Assembly (NCBI GenBank): GCA_010094045.1
Contig: ML986628.1
Coordinates: 1-64,000, forward strand
Length of the DNA: 64,000 nt
Direction: 5' to 3'
Source of the DNA: Lojkania enalia
Taxonomy: Eukaryota; Ascomycota; Dothideomycetes; Pleosporales
The notes under the pieces were generated by a model, which searched no databases, was not told the origin of the DNA, and saw nothing but the letters and a program-made list of their open reading frames with translations. Made by a program: the position numbers and the translations under genes. Shown here piece after piece: positions 48,901-59,620 of the stretch. Every line of letters begins with the position of its first letter. The stretch's first letter is position 1.

Positions 48901-51351
48901 AGATAATATAATAACCTATCGATTTCTTTTTAAGAAAGTTTAACGCGATAGAGTATAACTATAATATATATAACTAGGAACTACTCGCAATAGTAGAAAG
49001 CTTAGAGTACTAGCGTTAGTACCTGCAAGGAGTTACGTTCGACCTTTATATAGACTATAATAACCTCCGTTAGTTTATAGAAACGAAAACTTTAGTCTAT
49101 TAATACATACGATTATATCTTAAGCTTACTAAGTACAATTATAACCTCATCTACCAACCTAGTAAACTCAACTCAGCCGACGGACTATTACGTTAACTAG
49201 ACTATATAAAGGAAGCGCAGGCACCTTTAAAAAAGTCTAATATAAGATATATTAAACCTATACGCGCTAAGATCAGTCTAAGAAGAGTAGAAAGGACCGA
49301 TTTAGACCAGAATAACGGTACTAAGATCCTTAGAGTCTTAGCAGTAGTAACCCGCGCACAGACTACTTAGAAAGATTTTTCTCCCACCTAGGAAGCGGAA
49401 GAAACCTCTTCCTTAGACTAAGAACACTACAACGGCCCGGAGTGGGCTAAAGAAGGTAATAAAGGGAAGATAGAGCTGACAACGCTCTAAGAGAGGTAAA
49501 ACGCCCTCAACCAGGCATATAACCACCCTATGGCAGGTTATAGAGGATGGATAAAAATATATAAGAGAGTGTCGCGTTAATTTTAGTAGAAAGGTATAAG
49601 AGATAATATTAAGGCCTACTATCGGGATTATTTAAGGTACAGAAGAGCAAAAGCTCCTAGGTATAAGCCTTATAGCCTATTACAACTATTACCTGTACTA
49701 AGTAGACTATAGAAGTAAGTTACGTTCGATTTCATCACAGAACTCCCTCTAAGTCTATTTCTTAGTTAAGTATACGACTTAATTATGGTTGTTGTCGACC
49801 GGTTAACCAAAATAGCCTATTATATCCCTACTATCTCTACCTGGACTATAGAAGACCTAATATAGGTCTGGATGCGCGATATTGTCCGACTATATAATAT
49901 CCTAGAGTTAGTAATATCCGACTATAGTATTCTAATAAAGTTAAAATCTTGGGAGACCTTTTACTATTATTTAGCGTCTTAGCAAGGTCTTAGTTCAGCC
50001 TATTACCTAGAAACCGACGGGCTAATAGAAAGATAAAACCAGACGCTCGAGTAGTATTTACATTATTTCTACTGCTTAGAGTAAGATAATTAAGCAGTTT
50101 AGCTATCCGTAGTAGAGTTTATGTACAATAATAGTACTTATATAACTACTACTATCTTACCTTTTCGCGCTTACTATAGTATAGATCCCCGAGAACCTAA
50201 TTAGCCAGGCAAGCTTTTAGGAGAGGGAGAAGCTCCTTTAGCAAGAGGTGTAGCAGCTAAAGTACTAGTATTATAAAGTAAATATAAAGTAAAAATTAGT
50301 ACTGTAGTAGCTTATTAAAAGAAATACGCAGATAAGAAGAGAATATACTTATCTCTAATAATAGGAGATAAGGTGCTGGTATTAAATTAACACATTAAGT
50401 TAACCCGTCCTAAAAAGAAATTAGATTAGAAGTATCTTAGATCTAATATAGTAACAAAGGTTATAATACCTATAACTTACTAGATTAACCTTCTAGAGTT
50501 AGGTAGTATCCATCTAGTGTTTTATATATCTTTACTAGAGTTATATAACCTAAAAGGGCCTATTTAGAGTCTAGATAGCCTAATATAAGATACTTTACAC
50601 TAATTTAGGGATGATATATATAAAATTAATCGCATTATTAAATAAAAGTAAAACTCTATTAGAGTATAAGAATACTTAGTTAAATAGAAGAACTACCCAG
50701 ACTCTGAGAATAGTTGGAAGTTAGGAGCAAATATTAATACTAACGCTCTATAAGTATTCTAGAAAAAGAAGGGTATTAAACTAAAGAGATTAAGTAAACC
50801 TATTAAAGACCGTAGACGCTCTTCAAAAAAGAAGAAGGATAGCTAAATTATTCTAAAGTATAACCTTTATATAAACTTTCTAGTTAATATAGCTACCTTT
50901 ACCTAGTTTTCCTTAAATTAAGGTTTTTTATAGGTGTTTAATAGCGCTATTACTAGACTAAAGTTATATAAATAAGGTTTAAGAATAAGTACCTATAAAG
51001 TTGGTCTTATATATCGATATAGGTTCTTCAGTAATTATAAGAAGCGGTAATTCCCGCTGTTAATACTAGAAGAACTATATTATAGTACGTTATAGACCAG
51101 AATAGTATATAGGAGACGGAAATATTATATTATTCTAAATATAGCGCTAACCTAAGCCACAAGATGCTTGACTAGGGTATTATATCTATAGAAACGCCGG
51201 AGAACCCGTTAATATCCGAAAAAACTACTATCTACTAATAATTATACCTTACTACGACCTTTTCCCCTACTATAACTTAGTTAAGCCTTTTTAACAGGGC
51301 GAATAGGCTAAAAGCGTTAGTATAGAACAATATAGTATAATATAGTCTGGA

Positions 51352-52075
51352 TTAACTTATAAAGGACTTTGTTTCCTTTACTTCGGCATATTTATTATCA
51401 TCTATATTAAGAAGATTCTTCTCGGCCTTGCGCTTACGCGCCATGCTAATCTTAGTATAGTCCCAGCTAGTAAGTTTAATTCTAGACGAGGTCTTTCTAT
51501 CCTTACTATTATAGGCGAATAGGAAGTTAGAATCTTTCTTGCTAAGCCTAGATATTACTATTAGTGCTAGAATGTATAAAAAAGGGCTAGAACGTATATC
51601 TAAGTCTACTCAACTACCGTTTAAGTAGTATCTTAGACCCTTTAGGCTAGTTAGATCTTGTTGCTGCCAACGCGGGCGGTAATAAAGGCTTTAATAGCTT
51701 AATTAACCTTTACGATGTGCTCTAGCGTAGATAGATCCAGCTATAGATACGTTAGCTGTAAGAAGGTTAGAGTATACTATATTAGCCCAGAACATACTTT
51801 AAAACAATTCTTATTATTCTTTTTAAGGTAGTAGAGATAGATATTATATTAAATGCCTTCGTGGAGATATTCTGCTATAAGTAGGTCTGAAGAAGCGAAT
51901 TTACAGTTACTATCTACTTCGTATAGCTTACCGCGAGCTAGACACCTTAGATAGTAGAAATAGCAGATAGTATAAGACTCTTTACCCTTAGCCTCCTTAA
52001 TACAGCGCTTCCAGACTGGAGTAAGTACTATATTACGCGCTATAGACCTATTAGGCGTAAATTAGCTGTTTATAG
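51352..52075 (-). pseudogene. Antisense extra ORF within the gypsy element
   Basis: Between pol and the 3' LTR the minus strand keeps a protein-like frame of roughly 240 codons. One part reads VLTPVWKRCIKEAKGKES, then CLARGKLYEVDSNCKFAS and DLLIAEYLHEG. The other reads SRLSKKDSNFLFAYNS, then SWDYTKISMARKRKAEK, ending at a stop at 51,352. Only a few TAA/TAG codons interrupt it, at likely Gln or Trp positions. I have not proved that both parts are in one frame. The Cys spacing (C..C near CYFYYLRC) hints at a metal-binding domain. No family is recognised. It may be a captured host gene or an accessory antisense gene of the retroelement. Confidence 0.45.
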
Positions 52076-52585
52076 ATTAGAAAGGCGCTGAGGAGGGCGT
52101 GAGAGGGGTGTATACGGAGGAGCGTAGCGAGAATAGAAAAATGGGCGGCGGGCGGCGCGGGTAGTAAGTATACGTGTCTACTAGCCCTTGTTAGCTACGA
52201 AGTGCTCTATTATATCCTATATAGAGCTATAACAACTATACTAAATGCGCAGCTGAAGACTGAGGGAATTATACTTACTAAAGCGGTTGAGGAAGTATAA
52301 GGATTAAAGAAGTAGAATAGGCGGGGGGAGTAGCGTTTTTATAATCAGCGTTTACTCTACTAGCGCCGTTTACTTATACCGCTCTAGGTAGTAAGTAGTA
52401 AAGATTCCCTGAGGGTCGACGTTACTAGGTAAAGATGAAAGTAGTAGTAATAATATACTACTTAACCTAGAAGGAACTTGAGATTACATAACAGCACCCA
52501 TCTTAGAGTGGCTCTACTGGTCCATTCTGGCGATATTTGTCCTCTATAAGCTGTCGCGACGACAGCTTTCTAAGAAGAGAGATAA

Positions 52586-52798
52586 TATAATATTTTATAG
52601 CTTTAAGTTACGGGTTAATAATATAGAGTCACCTGACCTAGGGTTAAAATAGCCGAATCACACCCTACAGGGATAGTAGCAATTTATCTCTCTTTCATCA
52701 GCTATCTCTTTTCTAAGAGAACTAAATATATGAACATTTTAGCCCTGCTACTCTATCTATTATTGCTACGCTGTAATCTATTATACTAGCCTATTATA
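52586..52798 (+). repeat. gypsy 3' LTR
   Basis: 213 bp, ending TATTATA (TATTACA mutated). It follows an inverted-repeat GTCGCGAC core and a purine tract, and is followed by the TSD ATTAG at 52,799-52,803. Confidence 0.93.
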
Positions 52799-52803
52799 AT
52801 TAG
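52799..52803. repeat. Target-site duplication ATTAG, right
   Basis: Matches 45,714-45,718. Confidence 0.9.
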
Positions 52804-55800
52804 CGGTAATACGCTTAGTTTTATATATCGTATATAGATGCTACTATTTAATAGGCGTATACCTTGCCTAGTAAGTATATTTACTTGTAGTATAATTCTA
52901 TTTCAGGAGTTGTAAACGGTATAAGCATCGTCTTATATATTATAGTTAATACCAGCTTCTGAAAACGCTTTATATATAGAGCCTATTTCGTATACTTCTT
53001 CTTAGTTATTATCTAGTTTAATATCTAAGGGGGTACTTAAAGACTAGCTTTAGGTCTTAGATAGATTATCTAAATATAGATATATCTAGTTATTACTATC
53101 CTCTTTAAAGTAATATATAGTATTATAATTAATCTATATAAAGTAGGGAGAGGTTTTAGAAGTATTTTAGGTTAAGTAGTAAGGGACTTATAGACTAGTT
53201 TATATAGAGTTGTATAAACTTCCTAGGCTACTTATATATAGTTAAGAGGGTGTTTCTAGGGTTAACTTATTATTTAAAGTATTGTTATCTAAGGTTATTT
53301 TAATAATTAAAATTCGATTAAAAAGGGTTTTACTATTATAGTTATTAGTCTAGTCTTACTTATTATCGATATATAGTACAGTAATATATATAACGCGTTT
53401 CTTATCTAGGTGCTAGATTCTTAGTAAGGCTTTAGTTTCGAAACTAATAAAATATCTAATCTATCCTTGTAGTTAAAGAAGGGTTTTTTATCTATACTCT
53501 AGTAGATAAGTAATATAGACTTAACTACCGAAAATCCGCTTAATATTAAAGTTTAGTTTAAGTTTATAGAACGCTTCTTATAGCGTTATTTTCCCTTTAA
53601 AAGCCTATAATAGTAATCTATTTTTAATCTAGATTATATATAAGAAAGCTTTAATCTACAGTATTTCTAATAGAAAAACGTTTCTTATTACTTCTTCTAT
53701 ACGTATACCAAGTATCTTAGAAATTGTTAATAAGACGCTATTTATTACTTCTTATAGTATTACTAATACTCGTTCTCTATCTATATAAAAACCTCTTTCC
53801 GTAATACTATTTATATAGTATATATAGGGTACTGAGTTCTTTAGAGAGATTATATATTACTAGAACTAGTCCTAAAGTTTTCTATAGAGTAGAAACTTAT
53901 TATTAAGTTGGTATACGCAAATTGTTATATTATTCTATTTTTTAATAGTTCGGTAAAGGTGTTAAAAGACTTCTAGAATCTTATCCTTAGTTGTATATCT
54001 TACTAACTAGGTGAAATAAGTTATATTATCCGTTATAGCTAGAATATATACTATATTATTTTATATACTAATTAGATATAGTCTCTATATATCTACGTAC
54101 ATCATTTCCCCTAGATTTATAGCTTATTAAGTTGCTAGATCTCTAGAGATTCTATTTACTACTTTAGTAGTAGTATAGATAGAATAGATAGTACCCAGTT
54201 TTGCCTATAATTATTTGTTAGTTAGATTAATACTATTACTTACTTTAAGGAGATCCCTTAAGCTCTAAACGCTAAGGTATCCTATTTATCTATATTATTT
54301 CTAGACTAGGTTGTTATAATTAAGTAGAGATATAATAAAAGGTAGCTAAACTTCTAGTAGAAGCTGTTAGTCTGGAGTTCGCGTAGAGTCTTCTTCTACT
54401 ACTTCTATATCTCTTATACTATTTACTTATAGTAAGATTAGTTCCCTTTAACTCGGTTGGAGGTTATTTAAGTGTTCTGGTAGGTCGATTTATAGGTAAA
54501 AGAGTCTATTAATTAGACTAGTATAGCTAATTTTAAAACCTTCAGCAGTTCTAATAGATATTTCTTTAATCCCCTAGACTCCTATAAACTTTACTTTTTC
54601 AGCGATCTAAGAGAGTAATAGAATATTATATCTAGCGTCCTAAGTATAGGCTATATTATACAGCTCTAGCTCAACTAGTTTATTACTATTAGTAGTTAGC
54701 TGGAGGAGTATAGTTCTAGCTTCTTCGATATATAGACTACTATTATTTGCAGTTCTAACGGTATATATTATTTTCTAGAATTTAGAAAACTATACTTTAT
54801 TATTTACAATATAGATATTTATACCTAAGTTAATAATCTACTTAGAGCTTTATTCTACTATATTATCCTTAAGTAGTATTATCGTTTGTAGATTAAGACT
54901 ATCTATAAGTCGTAGCCTTCCTAGATATAGAGAGTTACCTAGATTATTATATTCTGGAATATTAGTTTTGTCCCTTATAAAGGAATATTTGTCTAGGTTT
55001 ATTATCTTATTGCTTAATTTAGCATTTGCATATATTACTTCCCATTTATTATAGTAGAGTATAGTAGTAGCTACAATTCTGCCGGGGTGCTTAGAACTAT
55101 ATTATAACTAAGGTTTAGGGTAATCTTTAAATCCCGTATTTTAGGTAGTATTAACCTATCTTTTAAACTGTTTTAAGGCTTCCTTATATTTATTAAATTT
55201 GTTCTCCCTGAGTTTAAGGTATACGATCCAGCATTCTAATTCATTATAGGTGCTCTACTTATTATATCCTTTATAGAGTTATTGGTCTTTTCTTTCTCTT
55301 CCCTTATTCTTTACTACACTCTCTTTATTGTCCTTTTCTAACACCAGTTGTACCTCTACTCCTAAAAGATATCTATAGAGAGTTACCAGGTCGCGTAGAA
55401 GGGTAGCTGTTCTAGCTAAGAGGTTCCAGGTATCTAGGAATCTGTTAAAATAGTTCAGTAGGGAGCGTACAACCTTTAATATAAGTTGTTTATTACTAAA
55501 AGTGCCCTTAAGGTTAATAATATCTTATTATAGGGTTTTAAGAGTATTAATAAGATTAGATACTAATCTCTTAAACTTAAGTTGTTCGATTTTTCCTAGA
55601 GTTATATCTAGAGTGCGAGTGTTATTCATCTTACAGAGTCCCTTAAGCTTCTCTATTACCTGCTATAGGTTCTCTTCATCCTTAATACATCCTCGAAGGG
55701 CTGTATTAATAGTAGTAGATAGAAGGCCTTATACATATCGAAGACGTTTCTGCTGTTTTCTGTATTTATCAAGATCGAGCTTATAGAACTAGATAATAAG

Positions 55801-56148
55801 ACTTAGCTGATCGCTTATTTGAGCCTTTATACTGCTACTGGTTAGGTCAGCGTCTTTACTGTTCGATTTCTTAGCTGGTTTAGCTTAAGTCGGAACGCCA
55901 GAAAAGGTTAGTCGCGTTAGCTTATTTTGGATAGTCTCTTCTCCGGTAAGAATATTCCAGATATTATTTACCTCAGCGATGAACTTCAGGTCGCGCTTCT
56001 ATGCAAGGTAATTTTCCTAGCCTTAAAGTACTTCGACCCGTGCTTCAACGGATTTGTTGGTAAGTTTAATGCTAGCTATAGCTGCAAAAGTTTAACTTCT
56101 TGAAGACCGTATTCGGACTATCACTAAAAGGGTGCGGTATACACAACC

Positions 56149-56160
56149 GGGCTCATAACC
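56149..56160 (-). other. copia primer binding site for an initiator-Met tRNA half
   Basis: Directly inside the 5' LTR (minus strand) is GGTTATGAGCCC. It is the exact complement of GGGCTCATAACC, the anticodon stem-loop of fungal initiator methionine tRNA. Priming by an internally cleaved tRNA-iMet is known for copia-type elements, so this position and sequence fit well. Confidence 0.75.
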
Positions 56161-56330
56161 AGTTGAAAATGTGATTCTTCAAGTGTATCGATTAGCCTAT
56201 GGGCTTCTAGGGACTTATATACATGTACATTGTTCCAGCCTCCATAGGCAGACAAGCCACAGACTCTATCGTGGCGTATATGCCTAACAGGCATATACGC
56301 CACCTCGTCACGTGCTGTTCAGAAACAACT
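56161..56330 (-). repeat. copia 5' LTR (nearly unmutated copy)
   Basis: 170 bp retaining CpA, TpG and CpG sites that are lost in the partner LTR at 42,525. It contains a palindromic stretch (GCGTATATGCC, then GGCATATACGC) not kept in the other copy. Confidence 0.92.
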
Positions 56331-56690
56331 CAAGGATCCGCGCTTGCTCCCATTCTTTTCCTCTTCTTCAACGCAGACCTAGTGCAGAGCGCTCCACGAC
56401 ACGGCAGCTCAATAGCGTTTGTCGACGACTACTCAGCATGGGTTATAGGACGGTCAGCCGAGGAAAATACACGGATTATCCAGGACGAAGTAATTCCGAA
56501 ATTGGAGAAGTGGGAGCGTACTAGCGGAGCCCAGTTCGAGGCAACTAAGACGAGTTTTATTCACCTCACGCGATATAAAGCGGCAGGCAGGGATAGTACG
56601 ATACCGCTGCAGTTCAAAGGAAAGGAGATCGTACCGAAAGACAAAGTCAAGCTACTAGGCATGGCGAGGTTCCTCGCTCTACCCTTCATG
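56331..56690 (+). mobile_element. Tad-like LINE, reverse-transcriptase continuation (not RIP-mutated)
   Basis: This resumes the LINE split at 42,524. After TSD CAAGG the frame reads QGSALAPILFLFFNADLVQ, then AFVDDYSAWVIG (the reverse-transcriptase active site) and KLEKWERTSGAQFEATKTSF. Together with GLP at 42,511-42,519 it restores the GLPQGSxLxPILF motif. The frame is fully open, unlike the 5' part. LINE similarity stops after VKLLG near 56,660, so the rest of reverse transcriptase, RNase H and the 3' end are missing. The open frame appears to start at 56,223 only because it runs in from the LTR. Confidence 0.85.
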
Positions 56691-56840
56691 CTCGAAGGTT
56701 TAGATCTCAGATATCTACAGTAACCCATTCTGTCCTCTGCGTGCTTATGAAAGGATCGATTCAAGTTTCTCTACACAAGTTATACGAAAAGCTAAACAGT
56801 AAAAGTCTTACACTATTGCGTTGGTCGCTTTTTCTATCTG

Positions 56841-58018
56841 TCAGGCATCATAGTAATTAAGTACCGTCAATACTAACATTGGCAAAGCGACAATGAAGCT
56901 TCCAGCACCGAATGTTACCTCCCAGCTGCCCCAGAAGAGTTTTCCTCCGCTTACTACGGAAAAGAGGATACCTAGAAATACGTAGAGGCATTTTCTAGGA
57001 CACCACGTAGTCTCAACGTACAAGCCATCTAGTTCTAGATATCTGTTCTGCGGACGGAACTCGTTGATTGGCAAACTGATGTTCCTGGTGGTATTGATAT
57101 TAGTCGGATCTCATAGCATATGTATCTAAGACTTGCCTATAGTGATGGATGAAGCGATGGTTACTCAAGCCATTGAGTATATTTTGAAAGCTTGCACCGG
57201 CAGGATTACGGAAGTAGCAAGAAAGGAAGGACGCGGATTTAATCCAACGTATCTGATCATTGCACCTGTCCCATTCCTGGAAAGGACAGATTGAAACACC
57301 AGAAAGTTTAGAAGATATGGTTGGGCAATCACTGTTGCAATGATTGTATTCCCCAGAGCCGTCACGATAGCAGTCACCCGGGAAATCGGTCCAATCGAAG
57401 TTTGTTATCAGTTCAATAGTTTCCGCCGCTTCTTTCCGTTGTTCAGAGTAGCTCTTGTAAAGGTTGTCTAGGTCTAAAGGTTCAACGAAGGCTAAGAATC
57501 TGTTTGAGGAACGGCAGATCAATCGGAACTATGTTTAATTTCAGTACAGGTAAGCACGCTATGAGACGGTGGGAACATACAGTCACGGGCTTGAGTCTAC
57601 TGAATTTTCGGAAGGAAAGGCACCTTCGTAAGAGGCCAAGTTCTTCAACATACTTCCTGGCTAGTGAATCGAAGATTTCATGCTCACTTTCAACGTCAGT
57701 AACTGGAATGTCCACAGCCCAGGTTGTGAAGCTTTCAGAGTTTTTAGAACCCCATAGCAAGAAGACACAGCTCGCACCGTCTTTCTTCTCAGTTTCCTCC
57801 TGGAAGTAAGTGAAGATGGGGTCTTCGGGTAATTTGGACGGCTTTGGTAAAGACGGCTTTAGTAAAACTTTGTGCATAGCCCGTCTTCTCTTCTTGGATT
57901 TCTTCAGGCCGTTATGTAGCACAGGTTGAGACCCGGTCGATTCCACTGCGGTTTTTTCTGGGTGTTTAATGCGGGCTTTTTCTGGTCGTAATAGAAGGTT
58001 TACTGGCGGTGACGACAT
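56841..58018 (-). CDS. Uncharacterised protein with C-terminal membrane segments, three exons
   Basis: Exons 58018-57581, 57528-57137 and 57084-56841 join in frame to 357 codons plus stop. Intron 1 (52 bp) runs GTATGT to ATAG. Intron 2 (52 bp) would be a GC-AG intron (AG|GCAAGT donor, CACCAG acceptor). Without it exons 2 and 3 are out of frame, so the alternative is a small frameshift and a damaged gene. The protein has a basic cluster KKSKKRRR (39-46), a Ser/Pro-rich start, a conserved-looking core (FLLWGSKNSESFTTW; FDWTDFPGDCYRDGSGEY) with several Cys, and two hydrophobic segments near the end (YVFLGILFSVVSGG; GSFIVALPMLVLTVL). It looks like one of the large uncharacterised fungal families. 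I do not assign a function. Confidence 0.65.
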
Positions 58019-58681
58019 AGAGTAAGTTAGGGTTGATAAAGACGATTATAGACAAAGAAATTCTTGTATATATGCAATATTACAAAACACAGCAACTCAT
58101 ACAAATAACGATTAGGCAAAATTGCTCTCTAAGGCTGCTACTGTTGTTCCAGCGCAACGGATCTAGGCAGACGCATTGCCCACCTGTGGCGGAGTAAGGC
58201 TGATTTTGCCATAATCTATAGTCAGTGCATTAATTGATAAACGTAAGTTAGTCATTGTTTCTATTATCTCTATCTTATAGACGTGGCTGGGGTACGTACA
58301 GGTATTTGGCCTATCTTTGCTGCATACAAAGCTCGAGAATCGTTGCTACTAAGTAGATCCTAAGCGTTATGTTCACGTTTGCTTGTAGGGTTACATAATC
58401 GTAGTCGCTTACGAAAGCTGTAAGCATGCGCCACAACTGTGTTTAACACCTGTTATGGGGATAGTGTCAAGTTTGTTACAGCCGAACAGATATATCTGAG
58501 CACGCTACTGCAGGCTAGCTGCATGCCAAGTGCTACTAACAGCACACGTCGGAGAAGCCGTGATTGGCTTGCTGATCCTGGGTCGGTCTTAGTCAGCGTA
58601 TTACTCGCATCAGCGTGAGGTCTCGAATGTACCTTTTTTGGAATCTGTGATTGCGACTGAACCCAAGTTTAGTGGCATTCC
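58019..58681. promoter_or_regulatory. Divergent intergenic region
   Basis: 663 bp between the start of the uncharacterised minus-strand gene and the start of the triphosphatase gene. It must hold both promoters. No specific operator motif is recognised. Confidence 0.45.
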
Positions 58682-59325
58682 ATGTCTCGATCTCTTCAGG
58701 CAGCCTTCTGCCTTCTCGAGGTGGAGCGAAAGTTTCTACCGCTTGCGGTGCAGGATCTGATCACACAGCACGGTAACCCTCCTTTCCGCAGTATACGAGC
58801 CCTCGGCCGGCAGACCATCCATAACGTGTATTACGACCGATCGAGTCTTCTCTCCTCAGCAGGCGTCTGGGTTAGACTTCGGAATGGGCTATGGGAGGCA
58901 AAGGTAAAAAGAGGAGGCAATTATAACAACTCGAGATTCGAGGAATTCTCTGATCCTCAGGCAATCTCACAAAAGATCGCAGGGATCATAGGAGTCCCGC
59001 GAACACAACAAGAACGATTCGGCCTTAAGCCAGTTACATCTCTTTCCACAATCCGGAGATCTTGGGTGGCCGATGACGAGTTCAAGATTGTGGTAGACAC
59101 TACGGATTTTGGTCACACCGTTGGTGAGGTAACTTAGAGCTGCAGCGAGAGCAAACTTTCACGGCAACCCGAAGCATGTCTATCGAACAGCAGAAGCAAA
59201 GAACAATGCAAGAAATGGACGACAGGATTGCTAGGTTCATGGAACGATATTCCTGGGCGTTTCGTACGGGTGTGCCGAAAGGGAAGCTCACCGCGTACTT
59301 TGAACGCGATAGCCCTGTGTCATGA
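58682..59325 (+). pseudogene. Thiamine-triphosphatase (CYTH), frameshifted
   Basis: A CYTH-fold enzyme that hydrolyses thiamine triphosphate. The metal/phosphate motif ExExK is present as E13, E15 and K17 (LLEVERKF). Conserved tunnel segments follow: HNVYYDRSSLLSSAGVWVRLR, shown by NVYYD and VWVRLR, then WEAKVKRGG and RFEEFSD. The typical VGEVELQ segment is split by five extra bases: the frame reaches GEV at 59,131, ACTTA is inserted (59,132-59,136), and the sequence continues in the new frame as ELQREQTF, then FMERYSWAFRTG and KGKLTAYFERD, the normal family end. Omitting the five bases gives 212 residues, close to the usual 220 or so. As it stands the product stops after 151 residues, and the C-terminal third is lost. 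Confidence 0.82.
59130..59136. other. Probable transposon excision footprint (TA-ACT-TA)
   Basis: Within GEV|ELQ the sequence is GTAACTTAGAG where GTAGAG is expected. This is a duplicated TA with three bases (ACT) between, the form left by Tc1/mariner or pogo-type excision. Confidence 0.6.
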
Positions 59326-59620
59326 CAGGTTCTTCACTACGCCGGCATTGAATCATCATCTCCTAAACAGTATGATATCTGCCAATATAGAAGGCTGCAC
59401 GCACAACCCATCAATGCAAATATACTTGTATGCCGCAATCACCGCGTTGGGCCTACGAGGCTGCCTTCATTGCAGGTGAATGAATGGTCGAGACCCCGCT
59501 TCGTACTACGCCACCGTCCACTTGCGCGTGCACACGTATTCGCCAAAGCCTCATACGAGATGCCTCGATCATTCAGACGATACCTTCCTCACACTTCCTA
59601 CTGAGATTAATAAATGCAAG

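Larger units (their letters stand above)
45719..52798 (+). mobile_element. Chromodomain Ty3/gypsy element nested in copia
   Basis: A complete 7,080-bp element with 213-bp LTRs and TSD ATTAG. Gag has a zinc-knuckle remnant at about 47,078-47,125 (REEGYKSPNYP). Protease is followed by a 71-codon stretch still open at 47,643-47,858. Reverse transcriptase shows [11 protein letters not shown] at about 48,050 and VYLDNILIFS at about 48,345 (YLDD mutated). RNase H is at about 48,920-49,100 (FNAIEYNYNIYN). Integrase is at about 49,715-50,160 (FDFITELPLS, then VVVDRLTKIAYY). A C-terminal chromodomain is at about 50,655-50,765 (EYLVK, stop in place of Trp, KNYPDSENSWKLG), marking it as a chromovirus. 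A purine tract (AAGAAGAGAGATAA) precedes the 3' LTR. An extra antisense frame lies between pol and the 3' LTR. It is inactivated by RIP. Confidence 0.93.
42525..56330 (-). mobile_element. Ty1/copia LTR retrotransposon, interrupted by gypsy
   Basis: Two 170-bp direct repeats (42,525-42,694 and 56,161-56,330) with AGTTG/CAACT ends bound the element, flanked by the TSD pair TAAGA (42,520) and CAAGG (56,331), which differ only by RIP-type transitions. The coding strand is minus. Integrase remnants lie at about 53,770-53,850 (SITERGFYIDRERV). Reverse transcriptase is marked by VYIDN at about 43,680-43,700 (VYVDD mutated by G-to-A), and RNase H by CEAEYIAGYKA at about 43,037-43,075. The integrase-before-RT order is the copia arrangement. 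A gypsy element is inserted at 45,719. Without it the copia element is about 6.7 kb. All coding parts are dead through RIP. Confidence 0.88.
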
